DNA of 64,000 nucleotides from DASRWI01 sp035654655 (GCA_035654655.1 DASRWI010000021.1:1-64000), one strand, 5' to 3'. Shown: positions 1 through 8,767, counted from the stretch's first letter. Numbers and translations are program-made. Notes: generated by a model from the sequence alone, not told the origin.

Positions 1-395
<395 letters not shown>

Positions 396-472
396 ATTAA
401 TTTTTATCCACAGGTAATTTTGTTAAGTTTTGGTTCATACTCTTTCTTCTTTCATTTTATTTTGATTTTAAT

Positions 473-589
<117 letters not shown>

Positions 590-596
590 TTTTTTT

Positions 597-628
597 AACC
601 CCGTTTTTGAACGGGGTTTTTTTATTTT
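597..628 (+). terminator. Rho-independent terminator of the rrn operon
   Basis: A perfect 9-bp stem, AACCCCGTT (597-605) with AACGGGGTT (610-618), encloses a 4-nt loop and is followed by a T-rich tract. It sits right after the 5S gene. Confidence 0.93.
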
Positions 629-648
629 AAACAGTTTCTAAATTCATT

Positions 649-955
649 ACCCACTACTGAAGTCGTGGGCTTAACCCCGGAATACACGACTGAAGTCTGG
701 GGTTAATCTTTGAACTTACGACTAAAGTCGTGGGCTAAACCCTGAACCCACGACTACCACATAGTGGTCCCTTTGGGAAAGTCGTGGGCTAACCTGAATA
801 CACGATTGATGTCTGGGGCAAATCTCTGAACTTACGACTGAAGTCATGGGCTAACCTCTGAATCTACGACTGGAGTTATTAATTAGAATGAAGAGCTGAC
901 GACTGAAGTTATTATTTTTTGTATGAGCTTATACCCCACGACAGAAGTCATGGTT
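649..955. repeat. Degenerate tandem array of REP-like palindromes, about 32-bp period
   Basis: About nine copies of a palindrome related to CCCACGACTGAAGTCGTGGG start near 649, 684, 714, 747, 799, 831, 863, 895 and 933. Spacing is 30-38 nt, except one 52-nt step that carries an insertion. The sequence between the palindromes is itself similar from unit to unit (roughly GGGCTAACCTCTGAA), so this is a tandem repeat and not repeat-plus-unique-spacer. Copies decay towards the distal end. The same palindrome occurs singly at 5729-5748, 47435-47584 and 54214-54233. Confidence 0.85.
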
Positions 956-1093
956 AAAATGAAACAAACGTACTTGGAGATAAAGAAAAAAATCGTTATA
1001 AAAAATATTGTAAGTATGCAGATATACCCCACCACCATTTAACATTAATAGTGTACTTCTTTATATTTTAATAAAGTCTTATGTCCGCATCCC
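956..1093. other. Intergenic stretch with no recognisable feature
   Basis: AT-rich sequence between the palindrome array and the promoter of the M16 peptidase gene. I see no ORF with coding character, no RNA gene and no clear hairpin. Confidence 0.6.
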
Positions 1094-1124
1094 TTGTTTA
1101 CATTTTTCCAAATATCTATATTTG
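1094..1124 (+). promoter_or_regulatory. Bacteroidetes-type promoter for the M16-nuoGHI operon
   Basis: TTG at 1094-1096, a 20-nt spacer, and TATATTTG at 1117-1124, matching the -33/-7 consensus TTG...TAnnTTTG. It lies 29 nt upstream of the GTG start of the peptidase gene. Confidence 0.7.
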
Positions 1125-1153
1125 CAGGCTATTAAAGAATAAAACATATTATT

Positions 1154-2398
1154 GTGGATAATTATAAAAAAACTGTTCTATCAAATGGAATAAAAATAAT
1201 TTCTGAAAAAATTCCTTATGTGAAATCATTTTCATTGGGCTTTTGGTTCAATGTTGGGTCAAGGGATGAAATAAGGAAAAATAACGGTATCACTCACTTT
1301 ATTGAACATATGCTTTTTAAGGGAACAAAAAACCGTTCTGCTAGAAAAATAGCTGAGGATATTGAATCTTATGGCGGTTATCTTAATGCATTCACTTCTA
1401 AAGAACATACCTGTTATTATGGGAGAGGTTTAGAACAGCATCTTGATAGAACTTTTAGTGTTCTTTCGGATATGATTCAAAATCCTTTGTTTAAAGAAAA
1501 TGAAATTAAAAAGGAAGCTAATATTATTATTGATGAACTTAATGATATTAATGATAATCCTGAAGAATTAATTTTTGATAAGTTTGAGGAAATTCTTTTT
1601 GAAAAAAGTTCATTAGGGCTTCCTATTATGGGAACTGAACATAATATTAAAAAATTCCGTAAAGAAGATTTATTTGATTTTATTCAAAGTAAATATGGTT
1701 TTAATAATATGACTATTGCTGCCAGTGGTGCAGTTGAACATGAAAAATTGATTAAACTTGCTGAAAGATACTTTGTAAAAGATTTAGGAATTAAGAAGGT
1801 AAAGAAAAGAAATATTGAAGTTTCTTTTTGCAGTAATCAAATTCTTGAAAAACCTGTTCAGCAAATGCATATTATTTTAGGTGGAGCTACTTACGGATAC
1901 AAAGATGATAAGAGAACGGTTGTTAATGTTCTTTCACATATCTTGGGCGAAGGCAGCAGCTCAAGGTTGTTTCAAACTGTTAGAGAAAGAAATGGAATAG
2001 CTTATCAATTGAATTCTTTTATTAATTCTTTTTTTGATATTTCAACTTTCGGTGTTTATTTATCTACTAATGTTAAACAAGCAGAGAAAGCAGAGAATTT
2101 AATTTTTAATGAATTTAAAAAATTAAGAGAAAAAGCTGTTCCCGAAAGAGAATTAAAAAAAGCAAAAGAATATATTAAAGGCAGCCTTATTTTAAGTCTT
2201 GAAAGTATGAGTTCAAGAATGTTTAGAATGGCTAGCTCGGAATCTTATTTTGACAGATTAGTGTCAGTTGATGAAATGGTTTCATTGATTGACAGAGTTA
2301 CATCAAACGATATATTAGAATTATCTAATGCATTATTAGTTGAGGATAAATTATCAAAGATTGTAATTAATCCTTCAGAAAAAAATATTGCAGCATAG
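1154..2398 (+). CDS. M16 family zinc metallopeptidase (processing-peptidase type)
   Basis: Processing endopeptidase of the pitrilysin/M16 family, one half of the usual clam-shell fold. The inverted zinc motif HxxEH is intact at H48-F-I-E51-H52, and the distal zinc ligand is probably E128, 76 residues after H52 as in the family. The C-terminal half keeps the RERNGIAY segment that contributes substrate-binding Arg and Tyr. At 414 residues it is the normal size for bacterial PqqL/YmxG-type members. The start is GTG at 1154; a Shine-Dalgarno is weak, so the start is less certain than the frame. No signal peptide is visible, so a cytoplasmic or periplasmic role cannot be decided. It is followed 12 nt later by nuoG, suggesting co-transcription from the promoter at 1094-1124. 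Confidence 0.93.
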   Translation: MDNYKKTVLSNGIKIISEKIPYVKSFSLGFWFNVGSRDEIRKNNGITHFIEHMLFKGTKNRSARKIAEDIESYGGYLNAFTSKEHTCYYGRGLEQHLDRTFSVLSDMIQNPLFKENEIKKEANIIIDELNDINDNPEELIFDKFEEILFEKSSLGLPIMGTEHNIKKFRKEDLFDFIQSKYGFNNMTIAASGAVEHEKLIKLAERYFVKDLGIKKVKKRNIEVSFCSNQILEKPVQQMHIILGGATYGYKDDKRTVVNVLSHILGEGSSSRLFQTVRERNGIAYQLNSFINSFFDISTFGVYLSTNVKQAEKAENLIFNEFKKLREKAVPERELKKAKEYIKGSLILSLESMSSRMFRMASSESYFDRLVSVDEMVSLIDRVTSNDILELSNALLVEDKLSKIVINPSEKNIAA

Positions 2399-2410
2399 AA
2401 TGGAATTAGT

Positions 2411-4090
2411 ATGCCAAAAATAACTATTAATGAAAAAGAATTAGAATTTACACAAGGTCAAACGGTAATACAGGTTGCAAGAGAACACGGAATTGATATT
2501 CCACATTTTTGCTGGCATCCATCTTTATCAGTATCCGGCAATTGTAGAATTTGTTTAGTCGAAATTGAAAAGATGCCTAAGCTTGTTATTGCTTGCGCAA
2601 CTTTAGCAGCAGATGGTATGGTTGTGAAGGCAAATTCTGAAAAAACTCTTGATGCACGCAGAGCGGTAATGGAATTTTTGTTAATCAATCATCCATTAGA
2701 TTGTCCTATTTGCGATGAAGCAGGTGAATGTAAACTTCAGGATTATGCTTATGACCATAGTGTTGGTGAAAGCAGATTTAAAGAAGAAAAGACTCATAAG
2801 CCGAAAAGAGTTGCAGTTGGACCTAATGTAATGCTTGATAATGAAAGATGTATTTTATGTTCAAGATGTATAAGGTTCTGCGATGAAGTTGTTAAAGAAC
2901 CTCAATTATTATTTACTAAGAGAGGAGATAGAGTTACTCTTACTACTTATCCTGGTAAAGAGTTGGATAATAATTATGCAATGAACACAATAGACCTTTG
3001 TCCTGTTGGTGCATTAACAAGCAGAGATTTTAGATTTAAGGCGAGAGTTTGGGAATTATCTTCTACTAAATCGTTTTGTACCGGGTGTGCAAGAGGATGT
3101 AATGATGAGATCTGGGTTAGGAATAATATAATTATGAGATTAACTCCAAGATTCAACAAGGAAGTTAATAATTACTGGATGTGCGACCACGGAAGATTAA
3201 ATACTTTTAAATATGTAAATGATGAAACCAGGGTAAGTCTTCCACAAATTAGAAAAGATAATGTTTATGAAACTGTTGCATGGCCTGAAGCTTATAAAGA
3301 AACCTTATCTATTTTAAAGAAATATTCAAAAAATCAAATTGCATTTATAGGTTCTCCTTATGCAACTTGCGAAGACAATTATATTTTTGCAAAATTTGCT
3401 AAAGATATGGGAGTTGCTAATCTTGATTTCCAAAGACATTTTGATCCGGAATTTGGTGATGAACTTTTAAGAAGAGATGATATTACTCCGAATTCAAAAG
3501 GTGCAGAACTTGCGGGAATTAGAAATGGTGTAGGCGGTTTTGATATTGAAGGAATCATCAATAACATAAAAGATGGTAAGATTAAAGTTGTTTACTTAAT
3601 TGATGATGATATTTTATCCTATAGGCCAGAATTAGATGAAGTTTTCAATAAATTGGATTTTCTCATTGTTCATGCAAGTAATTTTAATAAGACATCAGAA
3701 AAAGCAAATATTATTTTTCCTTCAAGCACTTATGCTGAAAAAAATGGAACAATGATTAATTTTGAAGGAAGAATTCAAAGATTAAGACCAGCTGTTTCTG
3801 TTATGGAAAAAGATAGGTCATTGGATTTGATGACTGTGAGCAGAATGGATAAATTTGGAACTGATTTTGACAGATGGGCTAATAAAAATAGAAAAGATGC
3901 TTTGTCTACCTGGAAAATTATAGCTAATATGATGAATTCAGTAGGACATAAATATAAATATGATATGGCTGAGAATGTATTTAATGAGATGGTAAATATT
4001 ATTCCTGAACTTGATGGATTGGATTATGATATTATTGGTGATAGTGGAATAAACATAAAAAGTATAGCAGAAAAATTACACAAGGTTTAA
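2411..4090 (+). CDS. nuoG: NADH-quinone oxidoreductase subunit G, short form
   Basis: Iron-sulfur subunit of respiratory complex I. The cluster ligands are all visible: the N1b [2Fe-2S] cysteines C34, C45, C48 and C62; the His-ligated N5 cluster H94, C98, C101 and C107; the N4 cluster C147, C150, C153 and C197; and a CxxCxxxCx27C set C223, C226, C230 and C258 that matches the N7 motif found in E. coli and Thermus but lost in mitochondria. The C-terminal molybdopterin-oxidoreductase-like region is cut short: 559 residues against roughly 780-910 in Thermus and E. coli. It sits 12 nt after the M16 gene and 17 nt before nuoH. Confidence 0.95.
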   Translation: MPKITINEKELEFTQGQTVIQVAREHGIDIPHFCWHPSLSVSGNCRICLVEIEKMPKLVIACATLAADGMVVKANSEKTLDARRAVMEFLLINHPLDCPICDEAGECKLQDYAYDHSVGESRFKEEKTHKPKRVAVGPNVMLDNERCILCSRCIRFCDEVVKEPQLLFTKRGDRVTLTTYPGKELDNNYAMNTIDLCPVGALTSRDFRFKARVWELSSTKSFCTGCARGCNDEIWVRNNIIMRLTPRFNKEVNNYWMCDHGRLNTFKYVNDETRVSLPQIRKDNVYETVAWPEAYKETLSILKKYSKNQIAFIGSPYATCEDNYIFAKFAKDMGVANLDFQRHFDPEFGDELLRRDDITPNSKGAELAGIRNGVGGFDIEGIINNIKDGKIKVVYLIDDDILSYRPELDEVFNKLDFLIVHASNFNKTSEKANIIFPSSTYAEKNGTMINFEGRIQRLRPAVSVMEKDRSLDLMTVSRMDKFGTDFDRWANKNRKDALSTWKIIANMMNSVGHKYKYDMAENVFNEMVNIIPELDGLDYDIIGDSGINIKSIAEKLHKV

Positions 4091-4107
4091 GCAGGAGCTA
4101 ACAATAA

Positions 4108-5136
4108 ATGAATATCTGGTTAATAATAGGGATAGCATTAGTTAAAATCTTAATTGTAATAGGATTAATGTTATTTGCAGTTACTTATCTTGTTTACTTT
4201 GAAAGAAAAATTAGTGCATGGGTTCAAAACAGAATTGGACCTAATAGAGTTGGACCTGCTGGTTTGCTGCAATCTTTCGCAGATGTACTTAAACTTTTAT
4301 TAAAGGAAGATATTGTTCCTTTTAATGCCAATCATAAAATTCACGCATTAGCACCTTTTATAGCTTTATTTATTGCATTTACTACTTATGCAGTTATTCC
4401 TTTTGGACCTGAAGTTTATTTATTTGGTGAAAATATTCAACTTGTTATAGCTGATGTAAATATTGGAGTTTTATTTGTTCTGGCTTTAACTTCATTAGGA
4501 GTTTACTCTTTAACTTTGGCTGGATGGTCATCAGGAAGTAAATATTCTTTATTAGGAGGAATTCGTTCTTCTGCACAAATGATTTCTTATGAAATTTCGA
4601 TGGGATTTTCTGTTGGCGGAGTTATTTTATTGTCAGAATCATTAAGACCAATTGCCATTGTTGAATCTCAGGTAGGATTTTTATGGAATGCAGTTATTCA
4701 ACCAATAGGATTTATAACTTTTTTAGTTTCCGCATTTGCAGAAACAAACAGGTTGCCATTTGATTTACCTGAGGCTGAACCAGAACTTGTGGGTGGTTAT
4801 CATACTGAATATAGTTCAATGAAATTTGCAGCTTTTTTCTTAGCAGAGTATGCAAATATGATTATTGCTTCTGCAATGATAGTTACATTATACCTTGGCG
4901 GATGGCATTTTCCATGGCTGGAAACATTTGGACTTCCAGGCTGGTTAACGGTAGTAATATCAGTACTGACCTTCTTATTTAAGGTAGTATTTATGCTGTT
5001 TTTCTTTATGTGGATACGCTGGAGTATACCAAGATTCAGGTATGACCAATTGATGAACTTAGGTTGGAAGGTTATGTTCCCATTATCGCTGCTTAATCTT
5101 ATTTGGGTAGCAATAGTAGTTATGTATATAAAATAG
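4108..5136 (+). CDS. nuoH: NADH-quinone oxidoreductase subunit H
   Basis: Membrane subunit of complex I that joins the peripheral arm to the proton-pumping arm and forms part of the quinone chamber. About eight hydrophobic segments span the 342 residues. The signature ERKISAWVQNRIGPNRVGP follows the first helix, and the quinone-site loop AETNRLPFDLPEAEPELVGG is intact. Length is normal for the family. The gene is preceded by a purine-rich AGGAG and followed after 24 nt by nuoI. Confidence 0.97.
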   Translation: MNIWLIIGIALVKILIVIGLMLFAVTYLVYFERKISAWVQNRIGPNRVGPAGLLQSFADVLKLLLKEDIVPFNANHKIHALAPFIALFIAFTTYAVIPFGPEVYLFGENIQLVIADVNIGVLFVLALTSLGVYSLTLAGWSSGSKYSLLGGIRSSAQMISYEISMGFSVGGVILLSESLRPIAIVESQVGFLWNAVIQPIGFITFLVSAFAETNRLPFDLPEAEPELVGGYHTEYSSMKFAAFFLAEYANMIIASAMIVTLYLGGWHFPWLETFGLPGWLTVVISVLTFLFKVVFMLFFFMWIRWSIPRFRYDQLMNLGWKVMFPLSLLNLIWVAIVVMYIK

Positions 5137-5160
5137 TTTTAAAATAGATTTTGAATTCTT

Positions 5161-5658
5161 ATGGTTAAAAAAAGACGCAAAAAAGATTTTACATTTTGGG
5201 AAAAAATTTACATTCCTGAAATTATAAAAGGACTTGCACTTACTTTCAAGAATATGATTGGTCCAAAGTATACAATGCAATATCCTGAAGAAAAATTTAT
5301 TCCACCTCCGGCCTACCGCGGTAGACCTGTTCTTGTTATGGAAGCAAACGGAGAAGAAAGATGTGTAGCATGCGGATTATGTGCTCGTGTTTGTCCTCCT
5401 TTAGCAATTGAAGTAATTGCAGATGAAACTGAAAGAGAGAAAGAAAGATACCCTAAACTTTTTGAGATAAATATGCTTAGGTGTATCTTCTGTGGATTTT
5501 GTGAAGAGGTTTGTCCTGAAGAAGCAATTGTAATGAGCAAGGATTATGAGATGGCATTTACCAACAGAGGAGATGCTATTTATGGAAAAGATAAATTGTT
5601 AGTCCCGGTTTCGCAGCTTCAAGAGAGGATTGAATTTTTGAGACAATACAAGGGTTGA
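5161..5658 (+). CDS. nuoI: NADH-quinone oxidoreductase subunit I
   Basis: TYKY-type subunit of complex I carrying clusters N6a and N6b, which pass electrons towards N2 and quinone. Two ferredoxin motifs CxxCxxCxxxCP are present: C68, C71, C74, C78 and C108, C111, C114, C118. The 165-residue length is normal and the N-terminus is basic. No nuoJ follows; the operon ends at the terminator at 5763-5793, so the remaining nuo genes must lie elsewhere or be absent. Confidence 0.96.
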   Translation: MVKKRRKKDFTFWEKIYIPEIIKGLALTFKNMIGPKYTMQYPEEKFIPPPAYRGRPVLVMEANGEERCVACGLCARVCPPLAIEVIADETEREKERYPKLFEINMLRCIFCGFCEEVCPEEAIVMSKDYEMAFTNRGDAIYGKDKLLVPVSQLQERIEFLRQYKG

Positions 5659-5660
5659 TC

Positions 5661-5710
5661 GCAGATTATCCCATAGGGACAGGCACAGATTAGAACGGAT
5701 TAACACAGGT
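5661..5710. repeat. Dispersed intergenic repeat of the GCAGATTA/CACAGATTA type
   Basis: The stretch contains GCAGATTA, CACAGATTAGAACGGATTAA and a trailing ACACAGGT. It resembles widespread short intergenic repeats built from CAGATTA units seen in many bacterial genomes (from memory, not searched). It has no coding potential and follows the nuoI stop directly. Confidence 0.4.
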
Positions 5711-5728
5711 CAAATGAAAATCAAGAGC

Positions 5729-5748
5729 CCCACGACTGAAGTCGTGGG
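5729..5748. repeat. REP-like palindrome, perfect copy
   Basis: CCCACGACTGAAGTCGTGGG: two perfectly complementary 9-base arms around GA. This is the cleanest copy of the family that makes up the array at 649-955. Confidence 0.85.
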
Positions 5749-5762
5749 TTAAAAGAAAATTA

Positions 5763-5793
5763 AAAGGCAGAATGAAAATTCTGCCTTTGTTGT
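5763..5793 (+). terminator. Rho-independent terminator of the M16-nuoGHI operon
   Basis: An 11-bp perfect stem, AAAGGCAGAAT (5763-5773) with ATTCTGCCTTT (5778-5788), closed by a GAAA tetraloop. The downstream T tract is interrupted (GTTGTTTT). The position after nuoI and the palindrome supports termination here. Confidence 0.8.
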
Positions 5794-5818
5794 TTTAAAT
5801 AATAGAAATGTATTTTTG
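5786..5818 (+). promoter_or_regulatory. Bacteroidetes-type promoter for the SDR gene
   Basis: TTTG at 5786-5789 with an overlapping TTG at 5790-5792, then TATTTTTG at 5811-5818, giving a spacer of 21 or 18 nt. The -33 element overlaps the descending arm of the preceding terminator. Confidence 0.55.
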
Positions 5819-5847
5819 TATATCATTTATTTTTTAATTGGAAAATC

Positions 5848-6780
5848 ATGCATACTATTTTAGGTTCAACGGGTATTATTGCTATAGAGACAGCAAAGGA
5901 ATTAAAGAAGTATAATTCTAAAATCAGGTTGGTTAGCCGCAATCCTTTCAATGTTAATGGTGATGATGAATTAGTTAAAGCTGATTTGAAAAATTATGAT
6001 GAAGTTTTGAATGCTGTGCAAGATTCTGAAGTTGTTTATTTATTAGCTGGGCTGATTTATAAGTCCAAGGTTTGGGCTGAAGAATGGCCTTTGATAATGA
6101 AGAATGTTATTGAAGCTTGTAAAAAAGTTAATGCTAAGTTAGTCTTTTTTGATAATGTGTATATGTACGGAAAAGTTAATGGATGGATGAAAGAAGATTC
6201 TCCAATAAAGCCAATCAGCAAAAAAGGTGAAGTTAGAGCACAGATAGCTCAATTATTTATTGATGAATATTCAAGCGGGAAAATTAATGCAGCAATTGTT
6301 AGGTCAGCAGATTTCTATGGACCAGGTACTATAAAGTCAGCTTTTAACGAAACTGTCATAAAAAGATTAATGAATGGGCAGTCTGCTATATGGTTCGTAA
6401 ATGATAATGTAAAGCATTCATATACATATACGAAAGATGCCGGTAAAGCAGTTGCTTTAATTGGTAACACTCCATCAGCTTTTAATCAAATTTGGCATAT
6501 TCCTACTGATAAGAATGCTTTAACAGGTAAGGATTATATAGAGCTTGCTGCAAAGTTTTTAGGAGTTAAACCTAAATATATGGTTACAAAAAAATGGCTG
6601 TTGAGTGTAATGGGACTTGCAAGCAGTATTGTAAAAGAAAATAATGAAATGCTTTATCAGAATGAGTTTGATTATTTATTTGACAGTTCAAAATTTGAAA
6701 GTACATTTAATGTTAGCCCTACGCCTTATGAACAGAGTCTAAAAGTAACAATCGATGAAATGAAAAGAACTAAAGTCTAA
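5848..6780 (+). CDS. NAD(P)-binding SDR-family protein (epimerase-like), function unknown
   Basis: Extended or atypical short-chain dehydrogenase fold. The nucleotide-binding motif at residues 6-12 reads GSTGIIA, so the third glycine of GxxGxxG is replaced by Ala. The segment NVYMYG (about residues 104-109) and the later RSADFYGPG match NAD-dependent epimerase/NmrA relatives, but no clear catalytic YxxxK is present at the usual place, so enzymatic activity is open. It is 310 residues long, soluble, and has its own promoter and an AT-rich leader, so it looks monocistronic. The substrate cannot be deduced. Confidence 0.8.
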   Translation: MHTILGSTGIIAIETAKELKKYNSKIRLVSRNPFNVNGDDELVKADLKNYDEVLNAVQDSEVVYLLAGLIYKSKVWAEEWPLIMKNVIEACKKVNAKLVFFDNVYMYGKVNGWMKEDSPIKPISKKGEVRAQIAQLFIDEYSSGKINAAIVRSADFYGPGTIKSAFNETVIKRLMNGQSAIWFVNDNVKHSYTYTKDAGKAVALIGNTPSAFNQIWHIPTDKNALTGKDYIELAAKFLGVKPKYMVTKKWLLSVMGLASSIVKENNEMLYQNEFDYLFDSSKFESTFNVSPTPYEQSLKVTIDEMKRTKV

Positions 6781-6821
6781 TTTTTTTATTTTTTTTTATA
6801 ATATCTATTTAAGAAATAACA

Positions 6822-6829
6822 TATATTTG
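6822..6829 (+). promoter_or_regulatory. Possible -7 element upstream of yifB/comM
   Basis: TATATTTG matches TAnnTTTG exactly, 24 nt upstream of the ATG. No TTG or TTTG stands 17-23 nt upstream, so only half of the promoter is supported. Confidence 0.35.
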
Positions 6830-6853
6830 TTTTTTCCAAATAATTGTTAGTAT

Positions 6854-8392
6854 ATGCTTTCTAAAATCTTTTCTTGTGCGACCTACGGGATTGATGCTTA
6901 CATAATTGAAGTGGAGACCAACGTAGAACAGGGTGTTCCTTTTTTTGCTATGGTAGGATTACCTGACAATGCTGTTAAGGAATCTCGTGAAAGAGTAATT
7001 ACAGCAATTAAGAATAGTAATTTTGCTTTCAGGTTAAAGCGCGTTACTATAAACCTTGCTCCAGCTGATATTAAAAAGGAGGGAAGTTCATTTGACCTTC
7101 CAATTGCAATTGGATTATTAGCTTCCTGTGAATTAATTGAATCTGAATTATTTTCCGAAACAGTTTTTTTAGGTGAGTTATCTTTAGATGGGAAATTAAG
7201 ACCAATAAAGGGTGCTCTTCCTATAGCTGTTGAAGCGAGGAATAAAGGATTCAAAAAAATAATAGTGCCTTCTGAATCTGCTGAAGAAGCATCAATCGTT
7301 ACGGGTATTGATGTTTATGGAATGGGTAATCTGAATGAAGTTGTTCAATTTCTTGAAGGTGAGTTAGTTAAAGAAAAAACTACTGTTGAACTTAATGAAC
7401 TATTTGCAAGAGTTAATAAATATAATTTAGATTTCTGCGATGTCAAAGGACAGGAAAATGTTAAGAGAGCTTTGGAAGTATCTGCTGCTGGATCTCATAA
7501 TATTTTGATGATTGGACCTCCAGGCTCGGGTAAAACAATGCTTGCAAAAAGGTTGCCTTCAATTTTACCTCCACTTACTTTTGAAGAAGCTTTGGAGACA
7601 ACAAAAATTCATTCTGTTTCAGGCATCTTAAACAAAGAACAAGCTTTGATAACTGAGAGACCATTTAGAAGTCCGCATCATACCTGCAGCGATTCAGCAC
7701 TTGTTGGTGGTGGAACTTTTCCAAAGCCGGGAGAAGTTTCATATGCTCATCATGGGGTTTTATTTCTTGACGAACTTCCTGAATTCAGAAAAAATGTTTT
7801 GGAAGTAATGCGGCAGCCATTAGAGGATGGAAAAGTTACAGTAAGTCGTTCAAAAATGTCGTTGGAATTTCCAGCTAATTTTATGCTTGCTGCAGCTATG
7901 AATCCTTGTCCATGCGGATTTTATACTGACCCAACTAAAGAATGTACTTGTGCAATTCCTCAGATTCAGAAATATATGTCTAAAGTTTCAGGTCCATTGC
8001 TGGATAGAATAGATATTCATATTGAAGTACCAGCTGTAAAATATAAGGAGCTTTCATCTGAGGCTAAAGCAGAACCAAGTATTGATATTAGAAATAGAGT
8101 AATAAAAGCCAGACAAATTCAGCTTAAGAGATTTCAAGGTATTAAGGGAATCTATAATAATGGAGATATGGGTTCAAAGGAAGTAAGACAATTTTGCAAA
8201 CTTGACCAAAGCGGGACTGAATTACTTAAGATGGCTATGACAAAACTTGGGCTTTCAGCCAGAGCTTATGATAGAATATTAAAGGTTAGCAGAACAATTG
8301 CTGACTTAGAAGAAGAAGAAAACATTAAACCTCAACACGTAAGTGAAGCTATTCAATATAGAAGCCTGGATAGACAGTTATGGAATCATTAA
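6854..8392 (+). CDS. comM: YifB/ComM family Mg-chelatase-like AAA+ ATPase
   Basis: AAA+ motor of the YifB family; in naturally competent bacteria ComM is a DNA branch-migration helicase that integrates incoming strands. Order seen: Lon-substrate-like N-terminal domain (about 1-165), Walker A GPPGSGKT at 221-228, Walker B LFLDEL at 303-308, then a Cys cluster C352, C354, C364, C366 typical of the family, and a C-terminal helical domain. At 512 residues it is full length. Whether this organism is competent is not shown by the window. No operon partner: a tRNA promoter follows. Confidence 0.93.
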   Translation: MLSKIFSCATYGIDAYIIEVETNVEQGVPFFAMVGLPDNAVKESRERVITAIKNSNFAFRLKRVTINLAPADIKKEGSSFDLPIAIGLLASCELIESELFSETVFLGELSLDGKLRPIKGALPIAVEARNKGFKKIIVPSESAEEASIVTGIDVYGMGNLNEVVQFLEGELVKEKTTVELNELFARVNKYNLDFCDVKGQENVKRALEVSAAGSHNILMIGPPGSGKTMLAKRLPSILPPLTFEEALETTKIHSVSGILNKEQALITERPFRSPHHTCSDSALVGGGTFPKPGEVSYAHHGVLFLDELPEFRKNVLEVMRQPLEDGKVTVSRSKMSLEFPANFMLAAAMNPCPCGFYTDPTKECTCAIPQIQKYMSKVSGPLLDRIDIHIEVPAVKYKELSSEAKAEPSIDIRNRVIKARQIQLKRFQGIKGIYNNGDMGSKEVRQFCKLDQSGTELLKMAMTKLGLSARAYDRILKVSRTIADLEEEENIKPQHVSEAIQYRSLDRQLWNH

Positions 8393-8476
8393 AACAATAA
8401 GTAATCGAAAAGTTTTATATACGGAATGATTTACCCTTTTTAGGTACGATATTTGGTAAAAAAGATTATTTTTTTA

Positions 8477-8508
8477 TTTGCATATTTATAAAATTAGAAA
8501 TATATTTG
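8477..8508 (+). promoter_or_regulatory. Bacteroidetes-type promoter for the tRNA-rpmG-secE-nusG-rplKAJL operon
   Basis: TTTG at 8477-8480, a 20-nt spacer counted from TTG, and TATATTTG at 8501-8508. The first mature tRNA base is 19 nt further on, so the predicted start of transcription lies just upstream of tRNA-Tyr. Confidence 0.8.
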
Positions 8509-8526
8509 GTGCTCGATTTTAAAAAT

Positions 8527-8613
8527 GGGCGGACGCCGGAGTTGGAGAGCCGGGGCGGACTGTAAATCCGTTGGCTGAAGCCTTTGGGGGTTCGAATCCC
8601 TCGCCGCCCACCA
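8527..8613 (+). tRNA. tRNA-Tyr (GTA)
   Basis: 87 nt with a long variable arm (class II). Acceptor strands GGGCGGA and GCCGCCC (one A-G mismatch at the last pair), anticodon loop CTGTAAA with GTA, T-arm GGGTTCGAATCCC. The discriminator is A and the 3' CCA is encoded. Confidence 0.96.
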
Positions 8614-8665
8614 ACGTAGGGAACTTTAAGAAAGTAATTGTTCCCTAATTTTTTGAAATTTTTTC

Positions 8666-8739
8666 GCGGGAGTAACTCAGTTGGCTAGAGTCACAGCCTT
8701 CCAAGCTGTTGGTCGCGGGTTCGAGTCCCGTCTCCCGCT
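8666..8739 (+). tRNA. tRNA-Gly (TCC)
   Basis: 74 nt. Acceptor GCGGGAG with CTCCCGC, anticodon loop CTTCCAA giving TCC. The discriminator is T and CCA is not encoded. Confidence 0.96.
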
Positions 8740-8767
8740 CATAGAATAAAGCAATATATAAAATATT

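Noticed and set aside
649..955. CRISPR array
   Set aside because: The period is near 32 nt, but the sequence between the palindromes is itself repeated and similar from unit to unit, copies are degenerate, and no cas genes are present.
640..1093. Transposase or RAYT gene that could move the palindromes
   Set aside because: No ORF with Y1-transposase motifs exists here or elsewhere in the window.
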